From Pseudomonas knackmussii B13 (GTDB taxonomy: Bacteria > Pseudomonadota > Gammaproteobacteria > Pseudomonadales > Pseudomonadaceae): 64,000 nucleotides of DNA. The stretch lies in assembly GCF_000689415.1 (NCBI RefSeq), contig NZ_HG322950.1, positions 3,789,501 through 3,853,500 of the forward strand. Direction: 5' to 3'. Below the pieces are notes generated by a model. It did no database searches, was not told the DNA's origin, and saw only the letters and a list, made by a program, of their open reading frames with translations. Below, piece by piece: positions 54,002 to 62,977 of the stretch; positions within the stretch are counted from its first letter, which is position 1, and each line of letters starts with the position of its first letter. Position numbers and translations under genes: made by a program.

Positions 54002-54973
54002 TCAGGGGTTCTGCACGGCGTTCTCACTGGCAGCCACGGAAGACTGAGGCGGCGTCGGCTGGGCGATTGCGACCGGCAGGCCATCTTCGGCAGCCACGAC
54101 GTCACGCACGGTGTTCCAGTCGAGTTGCATCTGGTTGGCGATGTCTTCGCGCTTGAGCAGGGCATTGATCACTGCAGTGTGCTTGTCGACTACCGACGGG
54201 TTGCCGTGATCGTCGATCGGAGTGTGCGCTTCCAGATAGATCTTGCCTTCGGCGCGACCGAACTTGTACGGCTCGTTGATGATGCGTACCGAAGTTCCGA
54301 CCGGAACCATCGGGAAGATTTCCGTCACGTCGTTGTTGTACATGCGGAAGCAGCCGTGACTGGTACGGGTACCGATGCCGAACTTCTTGTTCGAGCCGTG
54401 GATCAGGTAGCCCGGAACACCGAGGGACATCTTGTATGGACCCAACGGGTTGTCCGGGCCCGGCGGGATCACGGTCGGCAATGGATCGCCGTCGGCGGCG
54501 TGCTCGGCGCGGATCGATGCCGGCGGATACCAGGCCGGATCCTTGGTCTTGGCGACGATGCTGGTGTGCGCGATGGGCGAACCCCAACCTTCACGACCGA
54601 TACCCAGCGGATAGGTGTAAACGACGTTCTTGCCCTTCGGGAAGTAGTACAGGCGGTACTCGGCAATGTTGATGACGATGCCTTCGCGCGGGCCCGGCGG
54701 CAGGATGAAGCGAGTCGGAATGATGACTTCGGTACCCGTGCCCGGCAGCCAGGCGTCGACGCCAGGGTTGGCGGCGATCATTTCCTGGTAGCCCAGATCG
54801 TAGGTCTTACCCAGGTCGGCGAAGGTGTCTTCGTACTTGGCCTTGATCACCTGCACCTGGCCGACGATGTCGTCGCCCGGCGGCGGCAGCGGCAGCTCAA
54901 GAGCGGAAACGGGGTTGGCCGACAGCAGCGCGGCGATCGACAGCGAGCAGGCGGCAAAAACGCGCGACAACAT
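54002..54973 (-). CDS. L,D-transpeptidase (ErfK/YbiS/YcfS type)
   Basis: 323 residues with a Sec signal (residues 1-25, cleavage VSA/L). A LysM-like domain (about 35-85) is followed by the YkuD catalytic domain with HGSNKKFGIGTRTSHGCFRM, in which the Cys of SHGC (about residue 208) is the nucleophile and the two His are conserved. Such enzymes attach Braun-type lipoproteins to peptidoglycan or form 3-3 cross-links. The convergent neighbour is oprI, the obvious lipoprotein substrate. It corresponds to PA2854. Confidence 0.9.
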   Translation of the reverse strand: MLSRVFAACSLSIAALLSANPVSALELPLPPPGDDIVGQVQVIKAKYEDTFADLGKTYDLGYQEMIAANPGVDAWLPGTGTEVIIPTRFILPPGPREGIVINIAEYRLYYFPKGKNVVYTYPLGIGREGWGSPIAHTSIVAKTKDPAWYPPASIRAEHAADGDPLPTVIPPGPDNPLGPYKMSLGVPGYLIHGSNKKFGIGTRTSHGCFRMYNNDVTEIFPMVPVGTSVRIINEPYKFGRAEGKIYLEAHTPIDDHGNPSVVDKHTAVINALLKREDIANQMQLDWNTVRDVVAAEDGLPVAIAQPTPPQSSVAASENAVQNP

Positions 54974-55048
54974 CCGAGTGATCCTTGAGGAGAGCGGTTG
55001 AAAGAAAGGGCAATAGTGTAACACTCAGACCCCGCTCTCCGGGAGAGT

Positions 55049-55327
55049 TCATAGCGGCCAGGATATTCGCCGGCCGCGCTTCTCCTCTTGCAGATGTTGC
55101 AGGCAACTCGGGCAGATTCGCCGATCGCGCAGCAGTTCCCGTTCAGCCTCGCGCCAGAGCGGCTGCGCAGGTAGAAGGCCACCACAAAGCGTCCGGTCTG
55201 CCGGGGTGCCGAGCTCCAGCTGGCGGGCGACGAGATGCACGCGCACCTCGCGGCAGGCGAACAGATCGAGCTGGGAATCGGGCTCGATCAGCTGGTAGGC
55301 AAAGAGGGTCCAGGCGGGGCGGGACAT
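55049..55327 (-). CDS. Small conserved protein with a CxxC motif
   Basis: 92 residues, starting MSRPAWTLFAYQLIEPDSQL, with a compact beta-rich first half and a C-terminal RRICPSCLQHLQEEK. Cysteines at FACRE, TLCGG and ICPSC could bind zinc. It fits the position of PA2855, of unknown function. A GGAG sequence precedes the ATG. It shares strand with tesA, whose stop lies 66 bases upstream. Confidence 0.7.
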   Translation of the reverse strand: MSRPAWTLFAYQLIEPDSQLDLFACREVRVHLVARQLELGTPADRTLCGGLLPAQPLWREAERELLRDRRICPSCLQHLQEEKRGRRISWPL

Positions 55328-55392
55328 GGTGGCTCCTGAAGGGTGCGCAAACATAGCGGAAAGCCCCCGCGCGGGGAAGCCTCGCAAGGCAT

Positions 55393-55998
55393 TCAGAGCA
55401 TCGGTTTCAGCTGCGGCCAGACGTTTTCCAGCAAGCGAGGCTGCGCCGCGGCCGTAGGGTGAATACCGTCCGCCTGCATCAACTGCGGCACACCCCCCAC
55501 CCCATCGAGGAAGAACGGCACCAGCGGCACCTGGCTGGCTTGCGCGACCTGTTCATAGGCCCGCACAAACGCCTGGGTATAGCGCTCGCCATAGTTCGGC
55601 GGCAGGCGCATGCCCAGCAGCAACACCTTGGCGCCGGCCTGCTGCGAGGCAGCGACCATGGAAGCAAGATTCTGTTGCAATTGCTGAGGCGGCTGCCCGC
55701 GCAGGCCATCGTTGCCGCCCAGCTCGATAACCACCAGCCCCGGCTTCTCCCCCGAAAGCAGCGCCGGCAAGCGCGCCAGGCCGCCCGCGCTGGTGTCGCC
55801 GCTGATCGAAGCATTGACCACCTTGTAGGCATATCCCTCTTTCCGCAGGCGTTGCTGCAGCAGCGTGACCCAACCCTGGTCGGTATTCAGGCCAAATCCG
55901 GCGCTGATACTATCGCCGACGACCAGCAGCGTCTGCGCCGCGGCCTGCTGCCCGAGCAACAGCAACGCCAGGCAACCGCCCATTAGCCAAGCACGCAT
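55393..55998 (-). CDS. tesA: Esterase/thioesterase TesA
   Basis: 201-residue periplasmic SGNH hydrolase with signal peptide (residues 1-21, AAA/Q). Block I is VVGDSISAGFG (Ser), block II NASISGDTSAGG (Gly), block III ELGGNDGLRG (Asn), and block V DGIHPTAAAQ (Asp, His). It acts as lysophospholipase, arylesterase and thioesterase. Divergent from the ABC exporter pair, only ten bases apart at the starts, as in the E. coli tesA-ybbA-ybbP arrangement. It corresponds to PA2856. Confidence 0.94.
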   Translation of the reverse strand: MRAWLMGGCLALLLLGQQAAAQTLLVVGDSISAGFGLNTDQGWVTLLQQRLRKEGYAYKVVNASISGDTSAGGLARLPALLSGEKPGLVVIELGGNDGLRGQPPQQLQQNLASMVAASQQAGAKVLLLGMRLPPNYGERYTQAFVRAYEQVAQASQVPLVPFFLDGVGGVPQLMQADGIHPTAAAQPRLLENVWPQLKPML

Positions 55999-56008
55999 CG
56001 GACCCTCC

Positions 56009-56692
56009 ATGAGCGAAAGCATTCTTACCGCGCGCAACCTTAGCAAGGTCGTTCCCAGCACGGAAGGCGAGTTGACCATCCTCCACGACCTCTCCCTGGC
56101 GCTGAATCGCGGCGATAGCCTGGCGATCGTCGGCAGTTCGGGCTCGGGCAAGTCGACGCTGCTCGGACTGCTCGCCGGCCTCGACGTCCCCAGCGAAGGC
56201 AGCGTCGAACTGGCCGGGCAGCGCCTGGAGACTCTCGACGAGGACCAGCGAGCAAGGCTGCGCGCCGCCCACGTCGGTTTCGTCTTCCAGTCCTTCCAAC
56301 TGCTCGACAGCCTCAACGCGCTGGAGAACGTCATGCTGCCGCTCGAACTGGACGGCCGCCGCGACGCCCGCCAGCAAGCCCGCGAACTGCTGGAACGGGT
56401 CGGCCTCGGCCAGCGCCTAACGCATTACCCGCGCCAGCTCTCCGGCGGCGAGCAACAGCGCGTGGCGATAGCCCGCGCCTTCGCCGCAGAACCGGACGTG
56501 CTATTCGCCGACGAGCCCACCGGCAACCTCGATACGGCCACCGGCGAACGCATCAGCGACCTCCTCTTCGAGCTCAACCGCGAACGCCACACCACGCTGG
56601 TCCTGGTCACCCATGACGAGCGCCTGGCGCACCGCTGCCGGCGGCTGATCCGCCTGGAGAGCGGCCACCTCATAGACCACCTGGAGCCCTGA
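56009..56692 (+). CDS. ABC transporter ATP-binding protein (YbbA type)
   Basis: 227-residue MacB/LolD-type ATPase. Walker A is GSSGSGKSTLLGLL (about residue 43), Q-loop FVFQSFQLLDSLNALENVMLP-like, signature LSGGEQQRVAIARAF, Walker B VLFADEPTGNLD and the H-loop VTHDERLA. It is followed after three bases by its FtsX-type permease. The complex probably exports or extracts something at the periplasmic face; YbbA-YbbP substrates are not established. It corresponds to PA2857. Confidence 0.92.
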   Translation: MSESILTARNLSKVVPSTEGELTILHDLSLALNRGDSLAIVGSSGSGKSTLLGLLAGLDVPSEGSVELAGQRLETLDEDQRARLRAAHVGFVFQSFQLLDSLNALENVMLPLELDGRRDARQQARELLERVGLGQRLTHYPRQLSGGEQQRVAIARAFAAEPDVLFADEPTGNLDTATGERISDLLFELNRERHTTLVLVTHDERLAHRCRRLIRLESGHLIDHLEP

Positions 56693-56695
56693 ACC

Positions 56696-59197
56696 ATGCG
56701 CTCGCTGCCGCTCTCGCGTCTGTTCGGCCTGGCCCTGCGTCAACTGCACCGCGAATGGCGCAGCGGCGAATTGCGAGTACTGTTCTTCGCCCTGCTGATC
56801 GCGGTCACCTGCAGTTCGGCGATCGGCTACTTCAGCGCTCGCCTGAACGGCGCCATGCTGGTCCGCGCCGCTGAATTCCTCGGTGCCGACCTGGTGCTAA
56901 ACGGCACACAACCAGCCAGCGCGGAACAACGCGATGTCGGAGCCCGGCTGGGGCTGCGCCACGCCTACAGCGTCGAGTTCTCCAGCGTCATCGCCACCGA
57001 CCAGGGCATCCAGCTGAGCAGCGTCAAGGCAGTGGATGGCAGCTATCCGCTGCGCGGCGAACTGAAAAGCGCGGCCGCGCCCCAGCTGCCCGAACAACCC
57101 GGGGGAAGGCCGCAACCTGGCGAGGTCTGGGTGGAGGCACGCCTGCTCACCGCGCTCGATCTCAAGGTCGGCGACAGCGTCGAAGTCGGTCGCAAGGACC
57201 TGCGCATCGCCCGCGTACTGACCTACGAGCCCGACCGCGCCGGCGACTTCTATAGCCTGACACCCCGGGTAATGATGAACCTGCACGACCTGGACGCCAC
57301 CGGCGTGGTGCAGCCCGGCAGCCGGGTCACCTATCGCGACCTCTGGGAAGGGCCTGCCGAGGCACTGCAAGCCTATCGCCGCGCGATCGAACCCGGGCTG
57401 GCTGCGAACCAGCGCCTGCTCGATGCCCACCACGGCAATCGGCAGATCGGCGACGCCCTGGAGCGTGCCGAACGCTACCTCAACCTCGCCAGCCTGGCCG
57501 CCATTCTTCTCGCCGGCGTCGCGGTAGCGCTGTCGGCCAATCGCTTCGCCGCGCGGCGCTTCGATGCCAGTGCCCTGCTCCGCTGCCTTGGCCTGTCGCG
57601 GCGCGAAGCCCTCCTTCTATTCGGCTTGCAACTCTTCTGTCTGGGACTTGCGGCCAGCCTGCTGGGTGCCCTGCTTGGATACCTTGCGCAACTCGGCCTG
57701 ATTGCACTGCTCGGCAACCTGCTGCCGCCCTCGATTCCAGAGGCCGGCGTGCTTCCCGCCGTCGCCGGAGTAGCCACCGGTATGGCTGCCCTGGCCGGAT
57801 TCGCCCTGCCGCCGCTGGCCGCACTGGGTCGGGTACCGCCACTGCGGGTGCTGCGTAGCGACCTGCTGCCGGTGCCGATGCGCACTTGGCTGGCCTATGG
57901 CTGCGCCTTGCTGGCGCTCGGTCTGATCATGTGGCGCTTGAGCCTGGACCTGCGCCTGACCCTGGCACTGCTCGGCGGCGGCGTACTCGCAGCCGTCGTG
58001 CTGGGCGCCTTGCTGCTGCTCGCCCTCAACGGCCTGCGCCGCCTGCTCAGCCGCGCCAGCCTGCCGTGGCGCCTGGGGCTAGGCCAACTGCTACGCCACC
58101 CGCTGGCCGCCGCAGGGCAATGCCTGGCGTTCGGCCTGATCCTTCTGTGCATGGCACTCATCGCCCTGCTGCGCGGCGAGTTGCTCGACACCTGGCACGC
58201 CCAATTGCCCGCCGACGCACCCAACTATTTCGCGTTGAACATCTTGCCGGCGGAGAAGGACGCCTTCGAAAGCCGCGTGCGCCAGCTATCACCCAATGCC
58301 GAAGGGCTTTTCCCGATGGTGCCCGGCCGCCTGGTGGCAGTGAACGGCAAGCCGGTACAGGCGCTCAGCGAGGATGTGCGCAGCGAGCGCGCCCTGCAGC
58401 GTGACCTCGGGCTTACCTGGTCGCAACAGCTACCGCCGGGTAACCAGTTGGTTGCCGGCTACTGGTGGGGCGACGGCCCGGCGAGCACGCTGCCTGGTGT
58501 GTCGGTCGAGGAAAAGCTGGCCGGCAATCTGCGCATCAAGGTCGGCGATCGCTTGAGCTTCAGTGTCGCCGGTCAGACTCGCGAAGCCGAGGTGCGCAGC
58601 CTGCGCGCGGTGAAGTGGGACAACTTCCAGCCGAACTTCTTCATGGTGTTCCAGCCCGGCACCCTGGTCGACCTGCCGGTGACCTACCTGACCAGCTTCT
58701 ATCTGCCAAGCAGCGATCAGCGCGACGCTGTCGAACTGGCGCGGGCCTTCCCGACAGTCACCCTGCTGCCGGTGGACGTTCTGCTGACTCAGCTGCGCAG
58801 CATCCTCGACCAGGTGACCCTGGCGGTGGAGTACGTGCTGGTGTTCGTCCTCGCCGCCGGGTTCGCCGTGCTCTTCGCCGGCCTGCAGGCGACCCTCGAC
58901 GAGCGCCTGCGCCAGGGGGCCCTGCTGCGGGCGCTGGGTGCAGAGCGCGACCTTCTCCAGCGTACCCGGCGCAGCGAATTCGCCCTGCTCGGTGCGGTCA
59001 GCGGACTGCTGGCAGCACTGGGTTGCGAGCTGATCAGCTACCTGCTCTACAGCCTGGTCTTCGACCTGCCCTGGCGACCGCATCCGTGGTTGCTCACGGT
59101 ACCATTGCTCGGCGCCCTTCTGGTTGGCGGTGCCGGGTTGTTCGGCACGCGCAAGGCACTGACCCTGAGCCCGCTGCGCCTGCTGCGGGAAGGCTGA
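56696..59197 (+). CDS. FtsX-like permease (YbbP type)
   Basis: 833 residues with ten predicted membrane helices: one at the N-terminus (LFFALLIAVTCSSAIGYF), a periplasmic MacB-like domain (about 50-240), then three helices, four in the middle, a second periplasmic domain (about 500-690) and the last three helices. The duplicated FtsX domain is typical of YbbP. It works with the preceding ATPase (gap three bases) next to tesA. It corresponds to PA2858. No damage despite its length. Confidence 0.9.
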   Translation: MRSLPLSRLFGLALRQLHREWRSGELRVLFFALLIAVTCSSAIGYFSARLNGAMLVRAAEFLGADLVLNGTQPASAEQRDVGARLGLRHAYSVEFSSVIATDQGIQLSSVKAVDGSYPLRGELKSAAAPQLPEQPGGRPQPGEVWVEARLLTALDLKVGDSVEVGRKDLRIARVLTYEPDRAGDFYSLTPRVMMNLHDLDATGVVQPGSRVTYRDLWEGPAEALQAYRRAIEPGLAANQRLLDAHHGNRQIGDALERAERYLNLASLAAILLAGVAVALSANRFAARRFDASALLRCLGLSRREALLLFGLQLFCLGLAASLLGALLGYLAQLGLIALLGNLLPPSIPEAGVLPAVAGVATGMAALAGFALPPLAALGRVPPLRVLRSDLLPVPMRTWLAYGCALLALGLIMWRLSLDLRLTLALLGGGVLAAVVLGALLLLALNGLRRLLSRASLPWRLGLGQLLRHPLAAAGQCLAFGLILLCMALIALLRGELLDTWHAQLPADAPNYFALNILPAEKDAFESRVRQLSPNAEGLFPMVPGRLVAVNGKPVQALSEDVRSERALQRDLGLTWSQQLPPGNQLVAGYWWGDGPASTLPGVSVEEKLAGNLRIKVGDRLSFSVAGQTREAEVRSLRAVKWDNFQPNFFMVFQPGTLVDLPVTYLTSFYLPSSDQRDAVELARAFPTVTLLPVDVLLTQLRSILDQVTLAVEYVLVFVLAAGFAVLFAGLQATLDERLRQGALLRALGAERDLLQRTRRSEFALLGAVSGLLAALGCELISYLLYSLVFDLPWRPHPWLLTVPLLGALLVGGAGLFGTRKALTLSPLRLLREG

Positions 59198-59243
59198 TAG
59201 ACTCGCCTTCCTCTCCAGCCGCAGTCGGGAAATCTGCATCCCC

Positions 59244-59747
59244 ATGAGTCGCTACCGTCCGCCGCGTACCGCCGGCACCCCGCTGATCACCCCCGAAGGC
59301 GAAGCACGCCTGCGCGCCGAACTGCACGAGCTGTGGAACGTGCGCCGGCCCCAGGTGACCCAGGCGGTGAGCGAAGCCGCGGCCCTCGGTGACCGCTCGG
59401 AGAACGCCGAGTACATCTACGGCAAGAAGATGCTGCGCGAGATCGACAGCCGGGTGCGCTTCCTGCGCAAGCGCCTGGAAAACCTCAAGGTGGTACGCGA
59501 GCGCCCCAGCGATCCGAACAAGGTCTATTTCGGCGCCTGGGTGACCCTCGAGGACGAAGACGGCGAGCAGGCCCGCTACCGCATCGTCGGCCCGGACGAG
59601 CTGGACCTGCGCAACAACCAGATCAGCATCGACTCGCCCCTCGCCCGCGCGCTGGTGGGCAAGGAGCTGGACGCCGAAGTCATGGTGCGCTCGCCCTCCG
59701 GTGAGAAGCTCTGGTTCGTGATCGAAATCGAGTACCCGGCAGCCTGA
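59244..59747 (+). CDS. greB: Transcript cleavage factor GreB
   Basis: 167 residues. The N-terminal coiled coil reaches into the RNA polymerase secondary channel with the catalytic acidic pair at its tip (ALGDRSENAEYIYGKK, Asp and Glu); a C-terminal FKBP-like domain follows (FGAWVTLEDEDGEQARYRIV). The basic patch KKMLREIDSRVRFLRKRLEN is GreB-like. It rescues backtracked polymerase. It follows the FtsX gene by 46 bases. Confidence 0.93.
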   Translation: MSRYRPPRTAGTPLITPEGEARLRAELHELWNVRRPQVTQAVSEAAALGDRSENAEYIYGKKMLREIDSRVRFLRKRLENLKVVRERPSDPNKVYFGAWVTLEDEDGEQARYRIVGPDELDLRNNQISIDSPLARALVGKELDAEVMVRSPSGEKLWFVIEIEYPAA

Positions 59748-59765
59748 TCCGCTTCCGCCTACTCA

Positions 59766-59840
59766 CTGGATCCCCGCATTCGCGGGGATGGAGAGAAGGG
59801 GACGGCGGATGGCGTCTTCCCCGCGAACGCGGGGACCCAG
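59766..59840. repeat. Inverted pair of GC-rich intergenic repeats
   Basis: CTGGATCCCCGCATTCGCGG at 59766 and the inverse of CTGGGTCCCCGCGTTCGCGG ending at 59840 face each other across about 25 bases. Each contains its own CCCCGC-xx-GCGGGG stem. This is a BIME-like repeat pair, different in sequence from the REP at 44230. Confidence 0.75.
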
Positions 59841-59858
59841 CAGCGCTTGAAGAAGCGC

Positions 59859-60179
59859 TCAGAGCGCGGGCGGACGGCGAGTGATCAGGCCCTGGCGAGC
59901 GACGCGAGTGAGTTCGTGGACCAGCGATTCCAGCGTATCGGCGCTAGGCGCGTGGGCCACGGCGAAGTCGAAGCTGTCGCTGGGGAAGCGGGCGATTTCC
60001 TCGAGGTCGCGGGCAAACTGGATGCGGAAGGTCCGCGACCCTTGCCAACGCTTGGGCCAGCCTTCGAGGTAGCGAACCAGGGTCGGTTGATGGTTGCCAC
60101 TGAGGAGGATGCGCGGGTTGCGCCGCAGCAGTCCGGTAGTGATGGGTGCCAGGCGCACGTGGGGATGGGCACAGTTCAT
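59859..60179 (-). CDS. Small methyltransferase-like conserved protein
   Basis: 106 residues from MNCAHPHVRLAPITTG. The C-terminal half (FPSDSFDFAVAHAPSADTLE then SLVHELTRVARQGLITRR) resembles the motif II-III part of SAM-dependent methyltransferases, but the SAM-binding glycine loop is absent, so it is either a degenerate family member or coincidental. It matches the position of PA2860. Confidence in coding is moderate: synteny and a plausible protein composition. Confidence 0.55.
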   Translation of the reverse strand: MNCAHPHVRLAPITTGLLRRNPRILLSGNHQPTLVRYLEGWPKRWQGSRTFRIQFARDLEEIARFPSDSFDFAVAHAPSADTLESLVHELTRVARQGLITRRPPAL

Positions 60180-60373
60180 GGTGTCGAGTCTCCGCCTCTG
60201 GGTCCTGCTGGACGCGGCGAGAGGCACACCGAACCAGCGCTTTAGCGGTATTTCGATGCCTCGTACGAGCCATCCGCGCCCCGCAAGTTGCTACTTAAAT
60301 CGGCGCTGTGCGGCATCCTAGAGAAGCCCCGGCGATACTGTCAAGGCGACCTCCGGACGATGAGATTCCTATC

Positions 60374-60925
60374 ATGAGCACCCCGCCGCTGCGCCTGTTC
60401 TTCGCATTGCCCTGCCCCGATGCCGTTCGCGTCCCGCTGTGCGCCTGGCGGGAGAAGCTCGTCATCGACGGCCAACCCGTGGCCGCCGCCAACCTTCACC
60501 TAACCCTGGTGTTCCTGGGCGCAGTCCCACGGGCGCGCAAGGCCGAACTACTGGCGCTCGGCGCGAGCATGCCGCGCACACCTTTCGAGCTGCACCTCGA
60601 CAACCTGTTGCTATGGCGCAACGGCATTCTTCACTTGGCGCCCAGCACGCTACCCGAGGCCTTGCCCAGCCTCGTCCATTCCCTGCGCGAGGCCCTGCAA
60701 GCGTGCCAGTTCGAGGTCGAGCATCGGACGTTCCGCGCGCATCTGACGCTGGCACGGCATTGCCGCCGGCTGCCCGATGCGACCGCCGACTTCGCCTGGC
60801 CAGCCCGCGAGCTGGTGCTCTACAGCTCGGAGAACGGCCCCCACGGCACTCACTATCACGCCATAGGTCGCTGGCCGCTGGATGGCGAAGAAGTCAGCCG
60901 CGCTCCCGCTGCGCCCACGCCGTAG
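60374..60925 (+). CDS. thpR: RNA 2',3'-cyclic phosphodiesterase (LigT/ThpR)
   Basis: 183 residues of the 2H phosphoesterase family. The two catalytic HxTx motifs are HLTL in AANLHLTLVFLG (about residue 42) and HLTL in FRAHLTLARH (about 125). The enzyme opens 2',3'-cyclic phosphates on RNA. The ATG at 60374 gives MSTPPLRLFFALPCP, as in the family; the longer frame from 60308 is not conserved. The 3' end overlaps the convergent LysR gene by about 30 bases. Confidence 0.9.
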   Translation: MSTPPLRLFFALPCPDAVRVPLCAWREKLVIDGQPVAAANLHLTLVFLGAVPRARKAELLALGASMPRTPFELHLDNLLLWRNGILHLAPSTLPEALPSLVHSLREALQACQFEVEHRTFRAHLTLARHCRRLPDATADFAWPARELVLYSSENGPHGTHYHAIGRWPLDGEEVSRAPAAPTP

Positions 60926-61790
60926 CGAAATCGAGGAAGCGCCGCAGCCCTGTGGTGGGGTACTTGTCGACGTGCAGCGCGCGGAAGAAGGTCCGCCGCA
61001 GCGGCCCCAGCGGATTGTCCAGGACGACCAGTTCGCCACGCTGCAACTCGTTCGCCACCACTCGCTGCGACAAGCAGCTGATGCCGACGCCGTTGCCGAC
61101 CAGATGCTTGATCGCCTCGGCATTACTGACCTCCAGCGGTGCCTGCAGGCTGCCCAGTCGCGGCAGCACCTGCTGCTCGAAAGTCACCCGCGTCCCGGAA
61201 CCCGCCTCCCGGAGAATCCAGCGCGCCGAAGCCAGTTGCTCGAGACTCACCCGTTTCTCGCCGACTAGTGCATGCCCAGGCGCGGCAACCAGCAACAGTT
61301 CATCTTCCACCCAGGGCAACAGCTGCACCTGCGGATGCTGGATCGGCGCTTCGATGAAAGCGACGTCAAGACGAAACTCGCAGAGTGCCGCGAGGATTTC
61401 GCAGCTGTTCGCCACCTGCAGTTGCAGGCGACTGTCCGGTAACTCGGCGAGGAAGCCCGACATGAGCTGGGGCAGCAGGTAACCGCCGATGCTACGACTT
61501 GCCCCCAGGGCCAACTGGACCGGCGCCTGCTGGAACAGCCCCTCCAGCTCATACCCCTGCGCCAGTAGCGCGCATGCCTTGGGATAAAGGGCGCGGCCGT
61601 TGTCGTTGAGCGCGAGGCGCTTGCCGCTGCGGTCGAACAGACGCGTCTGCAGGGTGCGCTCCAGCTCCTGCAGTGCCTGGCTGGCTGCCGATTGCGACAG
61701 CGCGATGGCCGACGCGGCCTGGGTCACGTTGCCGTGCTCGGCGATGGCGGTGAAGGTTGCAAGCTGGCGGAGGGTGATACGTGGGCCCAT
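60894..61790 (-). CDS. LysR-family regulator (YeiE/CysB-like group)
   Basis: 298 residues. The winged helix is ITLRQLATFTAIAEHGNVTQ onward, and the effector domain starts with LALGASRSIGGYLLPQLMSG. Such LysR genes beside yeiH (divergent, 93 bases between starts) are often called YeiE, which in enterobacteria responds to sulfite or iron and activates yeiH-type exporters. Its 3' end overlaps thpR by about 30 bases. Confidence 0.85.
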   Translation of the reverse strand: MGPRITLRQLATFTAIAEHGNVTQAASAIALSQSAASQALQELERTLQTRLFDRSGKRLALNDNGRALYPKACALLAQGYELEGLFQQAPVQLALGASRSIGGYLLPQLMSGFLAELPDSRLQLQVANSCEILAALCEFRLDVAFIEAPIQHPQVQLLPWVEDELLLVAAPGHALVGEKRVSLEQLASARWILREAGSGTRVTFEQQVLPRLGSLQAPLEVSNAEAIKHLVGNGVGISCLSQRVVANELQRGELVVLDNPLGPLRRTFFRALHVDKYPTTGLRRFLDFATAWAQRERG

Positions 61791-61883
61791 ATCGGTAAAA
61801 CCGTTTGATCCAATAAGAACAATCCGTTTTTACACTAAGAGTCCAGCGCGCACCATGACAACACCTTACACAAGGAGCCTGTC

Positions 61884-62912
61884 ATGCCCGCCCTCTTGCG
61901 CCGCCTTCCCTACCTGCTTCCCGGTGCCCTGCTCTGTCTCGCGATCGCCGGCGTCTCGCGCCTGCTGGTCGAGATTCCCGCCCTTGGGCATCTGGGCCTG
62001 GGCAGTCTCACCGTGGCCATTCTGCTCGGCCTGCTTCTGGGCAATCTCGGCGCTGCCCGCTTTGGCGGCCTGCGCCCGGGTGTCGAGCTGTCGCGCCAGC
62101 AACTGCTGCGCCTGGGCGTGGTGCTCTACGGCCTGCGCCTGACCTTCCAGGACATCGCCGCACTCGGCCCGGCTGCACTGGTGATCGACGTACTGATGGT
62201 CGGCAGCACCCTGTGCGCCGCCTGGTGGCTTGGCGTGCGCTGGTTGAAGCTGCCGCGCGAGAGCGCCCTGCTGATCGGCGCGGGTAGTGCGATTTGCGGC
62301 GCCGCCGCGGTGATGGCGAGCAGCCCGGTGCTGCGTGCCCGCGCCGAGCATACGGCTGTCGCGGTGGCGACAGTGGTGCTGTTCGGCACCCTGGCGATGC
62401 TGCTGCACCCACTGATCTTCGCCCACCTGCCGCACCTGTTCGGCAGCAGCAAGGCCTTCGGCATCTTCACCGGCTCGACCATCCATGAAGTGGCACAGGT
62501 GGTCGCTGCAGGCCGCGCCATGGACCCGGCCGCCGCCGATGCCGCACTGATCAGCAAGATGTTGCGGGTTCTGCTGCTGGCACCTGCGCTGCTCTGCCTG
62601 GGCCGTTTCGGCGCCAGCGAGGGAGCGCAGGAAGGCAAGCGTCGACTGCATATCCCCGGCTTCGCAGTAGCCTTCCTCGTCGTAACCGGCATTCGTTCGC
62701 TGGGCCTGGTGCCGCACAGCTGGCTGGCACCGCTGCAACAACTGGATGATGTGCTGCTGGGCATGGCCATGGCCGCCCTGGGCCTGGCCACCCGCCTCGG
62801 CGACCTGCGCCGCGAAGGCCCGAAACCGCTCCTGCTGGGTGCCGGCCTGTTCGTCTTCCTGCTGGTCGGCGGCGGCCTGATCAACAGCGGCGTGCAACAC
62901 CTGCTGGGCTGA
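61884..62912 (+). CDS. yeiH: YeiH-type putative sulfate/sulfite exporter
   Basis: 342 residues with nine to ten predicted membrane helices, of the PSE (putative sulfate exporter, UPF0324) family. The family-typical stretches are LGLLLGNLGAARFGGLRPGV, the GLRLTFQDIA turn, GAGSAICGAAAVMASSPVLR and FTGSTIHEVAQVVAAG. Divergent from the YeiE-like LysR gene, which likely controls it. Transport substrate is inferred from the family name only. Confidence 0.88.
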   Translation: MPALLRRLPYLLPGALLCLAIAGVSRLLVEIPALGHLGLGSLTVAILLGLLLGNLGAARFGGLRPGVELSRQQLLRLGVVLYGLRLTFQDIAALGPAALVIDVLMVGSTLCAAWWLGVRWLKLPRESALLIGAGSAICGAAAVMASSPVLRARAEHTAVAVATVVLFGTLAMLLHPLIFAHLPHLFGSSKAFGIFTGSTIHEVAQVVAAGRAMDPAAADAALISKMLRVLLLAPALLCLGRFGASEGAQEGKRRLHIPGFAVAFLVVTGIRSLGLVPHSWLAPLQQLDDVLLGMAMAALGLATRLGDLRREGPKPLLLGAGLFVFLLVGGGLINSGVQHLLG

Positions 62913-62925
62913 AGCGGCACAAATG

Positions 62926-62960
62926 AAAAGGGGCGGATGCCATTGGCATCCGCCCCTTTT
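62926..62960. terminator. Bidirectional terminator
   Basis: AAAAGGGGCGGATGCCA and TGGCATCCGCCCCTTTT pair over 17 bases with a one-base centre, between convergent yeiH and the DoxX gene. Confidence 0.9.
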
Positions 62961-62977
62961 TCGTTACGGCCTGGCGA

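Noticed and set aside
59766..59840. Possible CRISPR repeat
   Set aside because: Only two copies in inverse orientation are present, with no regular spacers and no cas genes; it is an inverted intergenic repeat pair.
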